Assembly: GCF_000230695.2 (NCBI RefSeq)
Contig: NC_020541.1
Location: 2,046,001 to 2,110,000 of the forward strand
DNA: 64,000 nucleotides
Reading direction: 5' to 3'
Origin: Rhodanobacter denitrificans
Lineage (GTDB): Bacteria > Pseudomonadota > Gammaproteobacteria > Xanthomonadales > Rhodanobacteraceae
Shown here: positions 7,746 to 15,837 of the stretch, piece by piece
Numbering within the stretch: the first letter of the stretch is position 1
Layout of the letters: each line of letters opens with the position of its first letter
Position numbers and translations under genes: made by a program
Notes under the pieces: model-generated
The model's input: the letters and a program-made list of their open reading frames with translations, nothing else
Databases searched by the model: none
Told to the model about the DNA's origin: nothing

Positions 7746-7975
7746 ATCCCGAACCACCCGCGGCCCACCACGTCCAGGTCGTAATCGTCGGCGTACGCGA
7801 TGGCCGCCTGCTGATAGTCCTGGGCCGATTGGGCGTCGCCGATATAGTTGTCGACGTCGGCGTCGGACATACCAGCATCTTCTACCGTGATCAGACACAG
7901 ACGCTGCAGCGCCTCGCTGAACCTCTGACGACGACCCGCCTGCGCCATCGCGTTACCTTCCAGTAACTCCGACAT
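7742..7975 (-). CDS. Hypothetical acidic protein (77 aa)
   Basis: MSELLEGNAMAQAGRRQRFS start at 7975 with GAGGGAGG upstream, one of the better ribosome binding sites here. C-terminal half strongly acidic (DADVDNYIGDAQSAQDYQQA), ending DVVGRGWFGI. First gene of a two-gene coupled unit; preceded by RNA element copy 3. Confidence 0.65.
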   Translation of the reverse strand: MSELLEGNAMAQAGRRQRFSEALQRLCLITVEDAGMSDADVDNYIGDAQSAQDYQQAAIAYADDYDLDVVGRGWFGI

Positions 7976-7996
7976 GGCCACCTCCCTCTCAATAAT

Positions 7997-8036
7997 CCCG
8001 AATGCGCTTCGGGTAGCGACTGGTGCGAGGTGCACC
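7997..8036 (-). promoter_or_regulatory. Structured 5' leader element, copy 3
   Basis: In the minus transcript: stem GGTGC/GCACC with a 5-nt loop, linker AGT, CGCTA, then stem CCCGAA/TTCGGG with loop GCGCA. Stem 2 is changed at paired positions relative to copies 1 and 2, i.e. covariation. Ends 21 nt before the start codon at 7975. Confidence 0.55.
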
Positions 8037-8094
8037 GAATGCGTTGCCTTCACCGATACCGCCTCCCTGAGGCGCCATGGGTCAGGGCAAACAG

Positions 8095-8118
8095 CCCGGG
8101 CGACTTGCGTCGCCCGGG
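8095..8118. other. Hairpin, CCCGGGCGAC arms, loop TTGC
   Basis: Perfect 10-bp stem, loop TTGC, 20 nt past the nrdJb stop. It differs from the hairpin at 1081-1104 by a single compensated base pair; both precede a leader with the two-hairpin RNA element. Confidence 0.55.
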
Positions 8119-8138
8119 ACATCTCCGACTTCCTACAA

Positions 8139-9248
8139 CTACCCGCAGGCCGACCAGGAGCAGTTCCTGCAGACCTTGCAGCCCGATTCCTTCACGACCG
8201 CATGCACACCGCACTCACCGCAGAGTTCCCCCCGCGGCTGTTCCGCAACCGGCGATGATGCAGCGTTCGGAGAAGGCACCAAGCGAAGTGTCGGACCGCT
8301 CGCTCCCTTGCCTTCCGCCGACGTCAGGCCCAGCGTTTCCAGCCTGTGCCTGATCAGCGTGGCGATGTAGGCCACCGTGGACGGATACCACTGTTGCTTC
8401 TCCGAGCCAGGGACTGGGCCGAGGAAACCACCGTTGGGTTCCTCGATGTCCACCAGCTGGTCGAGCTTTCGCAGGATCCACGCCGGCGAGTACACGCGCA
8501 TGTCTAGCGACAGCGCCTTGCACAGGCCATCGAGCGACCGTGGGTACTTGCCGGCCGTCCAAACGCTGATTGGGCGAATGGTGCCGTCAGGCAGGCTGAC
8601 CTCCTTGAGCGTCATGTAGAAGTCGTCGCGTACGACGGCGTTCTTGACGTCGAAGCTCCAGGAGGCCGCTCCCTCGGCCGTGGTCTTGGGCTCCTTGCGG
8701 GACAGCATGGCGTCGATCAGCGGCGTCGCCGCCGACCCATCGAACGCTCCCATGGCCGTGCCGTGCCAGAGCAGCAGCCTCGCCATTGCGGCCGCATCCG
8801 ACGCCACCCGTTCAATCGTTCCGTCGGGAAGCGTCAGTGCGAACGGCGTGCCTTCGGCATCCAGCAGCGCCTCCAGCTTCAGCTTCAGCCAGGCGCGATC
8901 CCGCGCCCGCATGTCCATGCTGAGATTCTTGGCCAGCGCCCGCAGATCGCGAGGCGCTTCACCCGGCACCCAAACTTCGAACATCCAGGGTGCATCGTCC
9001 TCGGTCTCGGTGACGACCACCGGGAACTTGCCCGTTGGCGATGCCACCATGAAGACTCTGGCCGGGTGACCGGCATCCGCATGGGGCCGGCGTTCCAGGT
9101 AGAGCACGCTCTTTGGGTCGAAGGCACCTGCGCTGATCTGCAGGCGACGGTCGGGCTCATTCGTGAAGCCGCCCTTGGACGATCCCTGGGGTGGCTCGTT
9201 GCTGACCACGGCATATCCCGTGATCCTCTTGCTGATGGTTTTCGACAT
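8139..9248 (-). CDS. nrdJb: NrdJb-like class II ribonucleotide reductase partner
   Basis: 369 residues, start MSKTISKRITGYAVVSNEPP. Two repeats of about 90 residues with the pattern LPDGTI, then FEVW/ISVWxxGxxPRxLxxLxKxLSxDMR (about 70-160 and 205-300) resemble the TSCPD domain. The C-terminus CGECGVHAVVKESGCKVCRN ends in a zinc-ribbon/redox cysteine cluster like the tail of class II reductases. In Pseudomonas and Xanthomonas relatives the B12-dependent reductase is split into NrdJa (catalytic) and NrdJb; here nrdJb follows nrdJa on the same strand with a hairpin between. Probable role is delivering electrons to, or stabilising, NrdJa. Confidence 0.75.
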   Translation of the reverse strand: MSKTISKRITGYAVVSNEPPQGSSKGGFTNEPDRRLQISAGAFDPKSVLYLERRPHADAGHPARVFMVASPTGKFPVVVTETEDDAPWMFEVWVPGEAPRDLRALAKNLSMDMRARDRAWLKLKLEALLDAEGTPFALTLPDGTIERVASDAAAMARLLLWHGTAMGAFDGSAATPLIDAMLSRKEPKTTAEGAASWSFDVKNAVVRDDFYMTLKEVSLPDGTIRPISVWTAGKYPRSLDGLCKALSLDMRVYSPAWILRKLDQLVDIEEPNGGFLGPVPGSEKQQWYPSTVAYIATLIRHRLETLGLTSAEGKGASGPTLRLVPSPNAASSPVAEQPRGELCGECGVHAVVKESGCKVCRNCSWSACG

Positions 9249-9259
9249 GACTCCTCCCT

Positions 9260-9283
9260 GGCGGGGCACCGAAGTGCCCCGCC
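9260..9283. other. Hairpin between nrdJa and nrdJb
   Basis: GGCGGGGCAC (9260-9269) pairs with GTGCCCCGCC (9274-9283), loop CGAA. It sits in the 65-bp gap between the two reductase genes, so it may tune their relative expression. The adjacent TAGTTGGTTTAA resembles the partition-site motif but is not counted as one. Confidence 0.5.
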
Positions 9284-9313
9284 CTGGTTAGTTGGTTTAA
9301 TGGCTGCGCCGGC

Positions 9314-11719
9314 TCAGAGCTTGCCGTAGTAGCCGTCCTTCAGAGCGTCGAACAGATTGGCGGCCGTATGCATCTCGCCGTCGTATTCGATCTCCTCGTT
9401 GCCCTTCACCCGCACCTCGGATCCGTCTTCGAGCTTGAAGACGTACTCCGTGGCGGCGAGGTCGGACTCCCGCACCAGGACGCCTTGGAAGGCCTCCGGG
9501 TTGAAGCGGAACGTCGTGCACCCTTTCAGCCCTTGGGAAGCGGCGTAGCGGTAGACGTCCTTGAATGCCTCGAACGGGATATCGGTCGGTACATTGACCG
9601 TCTTGGAGATCGACGAGTCGACCCAGTACTGCGCCGCCGCCTGCACGTCCACGTGCTCCTTCGGCAATACGCTGTCGGCTGCGACGAAGTACGCCGGCAG
9701 CCGATGCAACTCGCTGGTCGCATCCGGACTGGCCTGCGAATCAACGAACGCCCGGTAGGCCAGAAGCTCGAAGCTGAACACCTCGACCTTCTCCTTCGAC
9801 TTCTTCCCCTCACGGATCACATTGCGCGAGTAGTGATGGGCGAAGCTTGGCTCGATGCCATTGCTGGCATTGTTGGCCATCGACAGTGCGATCGTGCCGG
9901 TCGGGGCGATGGAGCTGTGGTGCGTGAAGCGTGCACCGACCTCTGCCAGTCGCTCGACCAGTTCCGGTTCGCACAGGGCGATTCGCTGCATGTAGCGGCT
10001 GTACCTGGCGTGGAGCAGGCGGCCAGGGATGGAGTCCCCAACCTTGTACCCGTCGCGCACCATGTCCGGCTGCTTTCGCAGCATTTCGCCCGTCACCGTG
10101 AAAGTCTCGCCCATGATCGGGGCGGGGCCTTTCTCTTCGGCGAGCGTCAGCGCCTCGCGCCACCCCTCGATCGCCAGTGTCCTGGTGACCTTCGAGGTGA
10201 ACTCGACGCTTTCGGGCGACCCATACCGCAGGCCCAGCATCGTCATCACCGAACCCAGGCCGAGGTAGCCCATGCCGTGACGACGTTTGCGCATGATCTC
10301 GTGGCGTTGGACCTCCAGAGGAAGCCCGTTCAGTTCCACCACGTTGTCCAACATCCGCGTGAAGATGCGGATGACCTTCGCGTACATCTCCCAGTCGAAC
10401 GTCGCCGCTGTCCCGAAGGGCTGCCGCACGAAGCACGTCAGGTTGACGCTTCCCAACAAGCAGGCTCCCGCAGGGGGAAGCGGCTGCTCGCCACCAGTGC
10501 TGTTACTTTCGGCCTCGCGGCCTACTGACCGGCTGTCGCCGGCGGGGGAGCTCTTCGGCATCCCCTCTCCCCTTTCCACGGCGTTGCCGCCGCACGTCAT
10601 GGGGGAGTTCTGACTGTCGCATGCCGGCCGGAGCCGGCCCCTCTCGCTCAGTCGATCACCCTGCACGGCTTTCGCCTGCTTGGGCCGTGTCGCCCGCGTC
10701 CGGGCTTCCACGTCGATCAGAGAGGGTTTTCCGCGGGCTGTTGCCCGTGGCCGCATGGTCTACGGATTGGTCGAACGAATCGACTCGCACCACCAGTTGT
10801 TGTTCATCGCATTGACCTTGTCGATCAGGATGAACCCCGGCTCGGCGAAATCGTACGTGCTGGACATGATCAGGTTCCAGAGCTGCCGCGCGCGAATGCG
10901 GCGGTAGACGCGACACGCGACCAGACCATCCTCGCGGACGGTATAGCCCTCGTACTGCGCCGGCCACTCACGCCAGATCACCTGCGTCGGATCGTCGAGA
11001 TCGAGCTTCGACTTCTCCATCGCCATGACCGGGAATGCCAGGGGCCACTCGAGATCCTTCTCCACCGCCTCGAGGAAGGCCGAGGTGATCAGCAACGACA
11101 GGTTGAACTGCCGCAGCCGCCCTGCCTCCCGCTTTGCGCGGATGAAGGCTTCGACGTCAGGATGCCCGACGTCCATCACGCCCATCTGGGCACCGCGTCG
11201 GTTACCCGAGGAGGCGACCGTCTGGCACACCTTGTCGAAGATGTCCATGAAGGGTAGCGGCCCCGACGTCGATGCTCCGGCGCCAGCGACCACCGCTCCC
11301 TTCGGCCGAAGCGTCGTGAAGTCGTAGCCGATACCGCAGCCGGCTTTCAACGTCATTGCCGCTTCGTGTGCACGGGCCATGATCGAGTCCATCGAATCGT
11401 GGATGGTCTGCGACACCGTGCAGTTGATCGTCGAGGTCGCCGGCTTGTAGGCCGACGCGCCGACGTTGGACATGATGCGCCCGGCCGGGATCGCACCGTT
11501 CTCCAGCGCCCAGAGGAACTGCCGGGCGAAGTGCTCGCGCACTTCCGGCCTTTCCACCGACGCCAGGGCGGTCGCGACACGTTCGAGCGTGTTCTGCACC
11601 GTCATGTCCACCGGCTCGCCGTCCAGATCCTTGAGACGGTACTTCTTGTCCCAGATGTCCAGCGATGCCGGCTGAAGCCCCAGCGAGATCGGGGCGGGTT
11701 GCAAGCTAACTGCGTTCAT
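9314..11719 (-). CDS. nrdJ: Class II ribonucleotide reductase, intron-split
   Basis: B12-dependent ribonucleoside reductase large subunit (NrdJa type), which makes dNDPs/dNTPs using a cobalamin-generated thiyl radical. Exon 1 is 10762-11719 and exon 2 is 9314-10494, both minus; joined they give 712 codons. Exon 1 contains the first redox cysteine (STINCTVSQ) and GAGASTSGPLPF. Exon 2 contains the second redox cysteine (NLTCFV), SNGIEPSF and the phosphate loop APTGTIALSM. The junction restores NPCGE, the catalytic Asn-Cys-Glu motif (C320). Unspliced RNA has an in-frame TAG right after NP. Without recognising the intron it would be called two genes or a pseudogene. The start ATG at 11719 has GAGAG upstream. 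Confidence 0.9.
10495..10761 (-). ncRNA. Group I self-splicing intron in nrdJ (267 nt)
   Basis: The 5' exon ends in U and the intron ends in G, the group I boundary rule. Using intron numbering (1 = 10761): P1 is exon CCGU with GCGG at 8-11 (U-G at the splice site), and P10 is CCAU at 4-7 with 3' exon GUGG. P2 is 12-19/24-31, P3 is 36-42/117-123 (CCCUCUC/GAGAGGG), P4 is 50-53/73-76, P5 is 57-61/66-70, and P6 is 77-80/101-104 with a GAAA-capped hairpin. P7 is 109-113/146-150 (GACUG/CAGUC), P8 is 123-128/131-136, and P9 is 155-160/190-195 with a GCAA tetraloop. Two further GNRA-type hairpins follow. No homing endonuclease fits. Splicing joins T and GT to make the catalytic Cys codon. Confidence 0.85.
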
Positions 11720-12038
11720 GACTCTCTCCTGGTACACCCCGCGCCGGGGCACACCGATACCGCCCGCAGACGCAGGGGCATGGGTGTGCCCCGGCGAGGG
11801 CGCTTGGTAGCGACCAGAGACGGAGCCCCCTTGGCACGGGGACTGCGTCCCCGGCGGGGTTGTGTGAAAGGCTGGCAGAGCTATCCTTGATGCATGACCA
11901 CGGACAGCCGCCCTACGACGTTGAAACTGATTGACGGCAGCCGTGACGCCCTTGAGCGTCAGGCTGTGCGACTTGCGGCACTCGGCAGCAACGCCGAGCT
12001 GAGAGCGGCCGTGGATCGGCTGATGCCACGGGGCAAGC
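11720..12038. other. 319-bp region upstream of nrdJ
   Basis: Contains a long inverted repeat (11742-11755 with 11783-11796) and a GGGGAC/GTCCCC hairpin near 11838-11851. A possible small plus-strand ORF begins at 11894. It should hold the nrdJ promoter and leader, but no clear box was found. Confidence 0.45.
11742..11796. repeat. 14-bp inverted repeat in nrdJ leader
   Basis: CGCCGGGGCACACC (11742-11755) pairs perfectly with GGTGTGCCCCGGCG (11783-11796) around a 27-nt loop. It lies 22 nt before the nrdJ start codon, so it is part of the untranslated leader. Its GGGGCACACC arm is also the arm of the large hairpin at 12734-12784. Confidence 0.5.
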
Positions 12039-12085
12039 TCACGCCTGTCCCGAGCGCCGGCGAGCCGACGACCACTCCACGTTGA
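11894..12085 (+). CDS. Possible small ORF (63 aa), doubtful
   Basis: Encodes MTTDSRPTTLKLIDGSRDAL and continues protein-like, with a predicted amphipathic helix (ALERQAVRLAALGSNAELR). It runs against the surrounding strand and overlaps the end of the 12039-12266 gene by 47 bp. There is no good ribosome binding site. Kept because its composition is not shadow-like. Confidence 0.3.
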   Translation: MTTDSRPTTLKLIDGSRDALERQAVRLAALGSNAELRAAVDRLMPRGKLTPVPSAGEPTTTPR

Positions 12086-12266
12086 TCCTGGCGGCCTGCT
12101 CCTCACGGAGCATGCGCAGCATGAATTGGACGTCTTTCCGCGAGTCAGAGCCGCACTGCAGAACGCCCTCCATGTCTTCCAGCGCCTTCCTGCGTTCCCT
12201 CAACTCGCGGTGATTTGCGGTATCGAGGAACGTGAGAAAGCCTCGTACTTCGTCACGGTCCAGCAT
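12039..12266 (-). CDS. Small hypothetical protein (75 aa)
   Basis: MLDRDEVRGFLTFLDTANHR start at 12266 with GAGGAGG 6 nt upstream, which settles the start. Charged and helical (RELRERRKALEDMEGVLQ), basic C-terminus. No family recognised. Confidence 0.65.
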   Translation of the reverse strand: MLDRDEVRGFLTFLDTANHRELRERRKALEDMEGVLQCGSDSRKDVQFMLRMLREEQAARINVEWSSARRRSGQA

Positions 12267-12444
12267 GTTGCCTCCTCGCCCGTAGGCAGCGACGGCATGC
12301 CAGCCCGGTGAGGGACGGACATCCCTCGCAGGGTTAAAAGTCTGGAAGCCCTCCAGCAGGGCATGGCGCGTGGCCATGGAAACGCGACAGGCAAGTGCCT
12401 GGGGACTGCGTGACGGCGCACGCCCCAATCACCTGATGAGAGGC

Positions 12445-12470
12445 GCCCCGCGCGGCGAACCGCGCGGGGC
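12445..12470. other. 11-bp hairpin, loop CGAA
   Basis: GCCCCGCGCGG pairs perfectly with CCGCGCGGGGC, loop CGAA, 27 nt past the stop of the 12497-12709 gene. The same CGAA loop is used by the nrdJa-nrdJb hairpin. Confidence 0.5.
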
Positions 12471-12496
12471 CATCCCGAATCCGCCCGCATCCCGGC

Positions 12497-12709
12497 TCAG
12501 TGGAACTCCGGCTGGAGCCCGTGGGCCAGCATGGTCAGCTGGGCGGCAAGGAAGACGTCGACAAAGCGGTCCGCCAACGCCGGGGTCTGAGAACACATAC
12601 GCACCCATTTCGCAGCGCGATCGGGGTAGCTCACCGTGTCCATCGAGAAAACCTCGGCGCCGAAGCGATACTCGGTCGGCGTGGCCTGGCTGTTCTGCTG
12701 CTGCGACAT
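12497..12709 (-). CDS. Small hypothetical protein (70 aa)
   Basis: MSQQQNSQATPTEYRFGAEV start with GAGGAG upstream. Contains RAAKWVRMCSQTPALADRFV and a hydrophobic helix (DVFLAAQLTMLAHGL). No family recognised; part of the series of 60-100 residue genes. Confidence 0.65.
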   Translation of the reverse strand: MSQQQNSQATPTEYRFGAEVFSMDTVSYPDRAAKWVRMCSQTPALADRFVDVFLAAQLTMLAHGLQPEFH

Positions 12710-12733
12710 GGTGTTGCTCCTCGTAGACGCCCG

Positions 12734-12784
12734 GTTGGGGCACACCGCAGCGACCGGAATCCAGTCGCTGCGGTGTGCCCCAAC
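12734..12784. other. 21-bp perfect hairpin
   Basis: Positions 12734-12754 (GTTGGGGCACACCGCAGCGA, then C) pair without mismatch with 12764-12784, loop CGGAATCCA. It is the longest perfect stem noticed in the window, between two small minus-strand genes. Too long for a simple terminator; could be a processing site or a protein-binding palindrome. Confidence 0.6.
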
Positions 12785-12807
12785 GCGAGCGCGTGTGGGG
12801 CAGTACG

Positions 12808-13101
12808 TCATGCACGCACGTGAACCTGCGAGGGTGCCAGGTGGATCGCCGGCGCCGTATTGCGCTTGGCCATCTCCAAGACATCCGCGTAGTCCACGAA
12901 CTTTTCGGGAGCCCCGCCGATCGCGTCGACGAGGATCTTCCCCATGGCCGGCTCGGCCGCGAGATCGAGAAGGATCGTGCGAGCCTCCTTCTGCTCCTGC
13001 GCCGAACCACAGATGGCGAGTGCCAATGCCAGCAGCAGGCGGCGACGTTCGACCCTCAAGTCGAACAACTCGTCCTGCCGCTCCTTTGCCTGAATGCCCA
13101 T
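12808..13101 (-). CDS. Hypothetical protein (97 aa)
   Basis: Starts MGIQAKERQDELFDLRVERR with CAGGAG upstream of the ATG at 13101. Helical, with an Ala/Leu-rich segment (RRLLLALALAICGSAQEQKE) too charged at the edges to be a certain membrane helix. Function unknown. Confidence 0.65.
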   Translation of the reverse strand: MGIQAKERQDELFDLRVERRRLLLALALAICGSAQEQKEARTILLDLAAEPAMGKILVDAIGGAPEKFVDYADVLEMAKRNTAPAIHLAPSQVHVRA

Positions 13102-13230
13102 ACGAACTCCTGAAGCATGGCTTCGGTAAGCCCCGGGCAGACGGCTCGCCCCGGCGGGGAGAGACCCGCGCGGGGAGAGGAATGAATGGGTCGGACGGGA
13201 GCGAACTCCCGTCGACGATCCGTTGTGAGA

Positions 13231-13461
13231 TCAGAGACCCAGCGCCACGGCGTCCGCGGCCGCCTGTGCGGCGATCGGGGCATCCGCAGCGAAACGCGGG
13301 TATTGCAGGGTCAGACCACGCATCTGCGTGGAGAACTGCGTGGCCACCTTGGCCTGCTCGCCCGCCGACATCCCTTTGAGGATGGCGATCGTGGCTTCGC
13401 AGGTGCCGGGACGGCCCAGCTGACTCAGGACACTCTCGAGCCTTTCGACGTTGCTCAACAT
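13231..13461 (-). CDS. Hypothetical protein (76 aa)
   Basis: MLSNVERLESVLSQLGRPGT start at 13461, GGAGTAAGG upstream. Helical; contains KGMSAGEQAKVATQFSTQMR and ends AAADAVALGL. No family recognised. Confidence 0.65.
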   Translation of the reverse strand: MLSNVERLESVLSQLGRPGTCEATIAILKGMSAGEQAKVATQFSTQMRGLTLQYPRFAADAPIAAQAAADAVALGL

Positions 13462-13548
13462 TTGCCTTACTCCTTTGATTGAGAGCGCACCCCACCCTGG
13501 CGGGTTGGTGTCCCGCTCGGACGTGGAATGCCGCAAATGCGGCGGAAA

Positions 13549-13731
13549 TCAGTGCTCGGTGAACCGACGCGACATCTCGAAGCTGGCGAGGAACTCGCCG
13601 CAGTGAGGATCACGAAGGTGACGTTCCAGCTCGCGCCGGACGTTTTGCTCTTCCTGGCGACGAATCGCGTTTGCTACGGCCTCGCGAGCGTTGCGCTCGT
13701 ACAGATCGAGGCGAATGGTGCCATTGCGCAT
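13549..13731 (-). CDS. Small basic hypothetical protein (60 aa)
   Basis: MRNGTIRLDLYERNAREAVA, then a charged helix (RRQEEQNVRRELERHLRD). Start at 13731 with GGGAG 8 nt upstream. Could be a small nucleic-acid or protein-binding helix, but nothing specific. Confidence 0.6.
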   Translation of the reverse strand: MRNGTIRLDLYERNAREAVANAIRRQEEQNVRRELERHLRDPHCGEFLASFEMSRRFTEH

Positions 13732-13771
13732 GATGTGTGCTCCCGTACCTGAGAGAAGGTCCGACAGAGCA

Positions 13772-13802
13772 CGACCCTGACGGGGCGTGCCCGTCGGGGT
13801 CG
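13772..13802. other. Hairpin after the 13817-14452 gene
   Basis: CGACCCTGACGGG and CCCGTCGGGGTCG pair with one wobble across GCGTG. It begins 15 nt after the stop of the membrane-protein gene on the minus strand. Confidence 0.45.
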
Positions 13803-13816
13803 ATGATATGAAAGGC

Positions 13817-14452
13817 TTAGATGCTGCCTTCCACCTGCAGGTGACGCTCGAGGAGCGCATCCTCACTGGCCCGCTGCGCCGCTTCCAGGAGTCCCAGACG
13901 GAACTTCTTGAGGCGAGCGCGGAACTTGCGCTCCTGGGCCATCTCTTCCTTGCGCTGGCGCGCTGCCTGCTCGATCGCCAGGGACTGGCGACGAACGGAC
14001 TCGGCACGGCGCTGCGGATCGGTCGAACGAACCGCCATGGGTTCGCCGGCCTTGCGGAGCTTCGCACTGCTGATCGACATCCACCAGGAGGCGGCGTCGT
14101 TGGCGGTCAGCGTCTTCTGCTGCTGGCCGGCTTTCTTGCTGGACTTCGTATCGCGATGATCGCTGGCAGCGGTCACTTCGAACGGGAGGTCCAAGGCTTT
14201 CAGGTCGAGGATCGGCTCTTTGGCCGAAGGACGAACTGCAAGGACGGATTCCGGCGACAGAACAGGGGGCGTCATGTCGACATCGGTCGGGGCAGCGGCA
14301 TTGGCCGACGCTTTGATCGTGGAATCGTCCTTCTTGGACATCATCTCCTTTGCCTTATGGGTCGGTGCGATGCCGAGAAACATCATCGCCCTGCCCACGA
14401 ACATCATGCCGATGAAAACGATCGACAACAGTCCGACGAACTGGATAACCAT
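13817..14452 (-). CDS. Membrane-anchored coiled-coil protein (211 aa)
   Basis: N-terminal transmembrane segment (MVIQFVGLLSIVFIGMMFVG, about 1-27), then a polar linker and a long basic coiled-coil-like helix from about 135 to 205 (RRQSLAIEQAARQRKEEMAQ). GGAGAAG precedes the ATG at 14452. No family recognised; the shape suggests a membrane-tethered scaffold. Confidence 0.7.
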   Translation of the reverse strand: MVIQFVGLLSIVFIGMMFVGRAMMFLGIAPTHKAKEMMSKKDDSTIKASANAAAPTDVDMTPPVLSPESVLAVRPSAKEPILDLKALDLPFEVTAASDHRDTKSSKKAGQQQKTLTANDAASWWMSISSAKLRKAGEPMAVRSTDPQRRAESVRRQSLAIEQAARQRKEEMAQERKFRARLKKFRLGLLEAAQRASEDALLERHLQVEGSI

Positions 14453-14805
14453 GGAACTTCTCCTTCTCAAATACGGACCCAATCGCTGGTCCAAGCGAGT
14501 CGCACGAGGCGACCATTTGCTCTGTTGGCGGCACCGCCTTGCTGATGCGCGCGCTGGAAAGCGCGCATAGGCAAGCCGGCGCGAAACGCGCAACGGCAAG
14601 AGAGGAGAGGTGATTCGAAGATTCGGAATACGGCAGCAAAGCCGTGGCGCTGGAGTAGCGCTTGTTTCGGCGGCTCGGTCGCGGCGCTGTTCGCCGCTGA
14701 CTCTTGCCGCGACACCGCATCGGGGGTGTGGACCGGCGCCTGATGAAACTAGGCGCGAATACAGCCTAGCCGCGCGCCCGTGGCGTTGTCAACGGCCGGC
14801 AGGCG
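14453..14805. other. 353-bp intergenic region
   Basis: No gene found. Contains a GCGCGCT/AGCGCGC hairpin near 14548-14567 and GCGCCT/AGGCGC near 14734-14754. It lies between the S49 peptidase stop and the next minus-strand start, so a promoter is expected but not identified. Confidence 0.4.
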
Positions 14806-15837
14806 TCACTGCAGCTGCACCGGGCGAGCCATCAGGCTGGAGCGGATCGCCCCTACCCACGAATCCAGGTTGACCAGCCCGCGCACGTCGCGCGTCGGGC
14901 GGAACGATTGCACTGGCAAGGAGGGAAACTCGCGGGCCTCGGTGGGCTCCAGCAGCCCCACGCGGTCAATGAGGCCGATCGCCCTGGCATCGTCGGCCAC
15001 CCAGACCCGGCCCGACCACAGGTCGGGGGTGTCTCGATTCAGCTGCGGGCGCCTGGCGATCACCTCCGACTGAAACACCCGCATCGCCGATTCGGCCAGT
15101 TGCTGGGCAACGGCCTGCTGCGCCGGCGTGTCGAGGGCGTAGGGCGACAGCATGGTCTTGAGCGGACCGGAGGCGTAGGCGTACGAGGAAACGCCAACCT
15201 TTTTCATGAGTCCGTCGTATTTCAGCCCCTCGATGATGACGCCGATAGATCCGACCATGCCGGTCGCGTTGGCCACGATCTCGTCGCCGTGCAACGCGAT
15301 CATGTAGCCGGCGCTAGCGCCCAGGCCGTCGATGACCGCCACCACCCGCCGTCGCTGCCGGTTCGCCTTTGCATCCTTCCCGGGCGGCATCAGCTTGCAC
15401 GCATCCACAGCGGCACCGATTCGCTCAGCGTCACCAGGACTGCCCCCGGGCGAGTTGATGTGCAGCACGAGGCCCTTGACGTTGGGCTGCTTGCAGAGGC
15501 TCTGGAGCATCGGCACGACGGTGTCCGCACTGGTCACGTTGCCCGCGCCGATCTGCCCGTCGATTTCCAGCTGCGCCACCGTCGGTTCGATCACGGTCGG
15601 ATGAACCCCGAAGGCGGTTCCATAGATCAGCGCCCAGATCATCAAACCCAGGAGAAACATCAGCACGAGGCCGCCACGCTTGACGAGGGACCACAAGCCT
15701 CCGCTGCGCCGTTCGCGCGTGACGGTCGTAATGAACTTTAGGAGCGCCGGCTCCAGAGATTCCATGACCACGGCAAGCCGCTCGCTCGGCGATGGCGGTG
15801 TGGGAATCGGGTTCGGCGGGAGCTGTTGGTCAGGCAC
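14806..15837 (-). CDS. S49 (SppA/SohB-type) serine peptidase
   Basis: 343 residues from a GTG overlapping the previous stop by 8 nt (GGAAAG upstream). Cytoplasmic tail, one transmembrane segment at about 55-75, then a ClpP-fold peptidase. Motifs: HINSPGGS (127-133), nucleophile S175 in GASAGYMIAL, GSIGV, and the general-base lysine K227 in ASGPLK. SppA-family enzymes cleave signal peptides and small membrane proteins. Single-domain length fits SohB/short SppA and not the duplicated E. coli SppA. Coupled to a RecG-like helicase, an unusual partner. Confidence 0.85.
   Translation of the reverse strand: MPDQQLPPNPIPTPPSPSERLAVVMESLEPALLKFITTVTRERRSGGLWSLVKRGGLVLMFLLGLMIWALIYGTAFGVHPTVIEPTVAQLEIDGQIGAGNVTSADTVVPMLQSLCKQPNVKGLVLHINSPGGSPGDAERIGAAVDACKLMPPGKDAKANRQRRRVVAVIDGLGASAGYMIALHGDEIVANATGMVGSIGVIIEGLKYDGLMKKVGVSSYAYASGPLKTMLSPYALDTPAQQAVAQQLAESAMRVFQSEVIARRPQLNRDTPDLWSGRVWVADDARAIGLIDRVGLLEPTEAREFPSLPVQSFRPTRDVRGLVNLDSWVGAIRSSLMARPVQLQ

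Noticed and set aside
9368..10528. 386-codon plus-strand frame
   Set aside because: Antisense shadow of nrdJ exon 2.
9314..11719. Two separate genes, frameshift or pseudogene in the reductase
   Set aside because: Removal of 10495-10761 restores the frame and the NPCGE motif exactly, and the insert has group I helices, so intron is the better reading.
11742..11851. Fourth copy of the CGCTA leader element near nrdJ
   Set aside because: CGCTACC is present upstream but the flanking stems do not pair in the same order.
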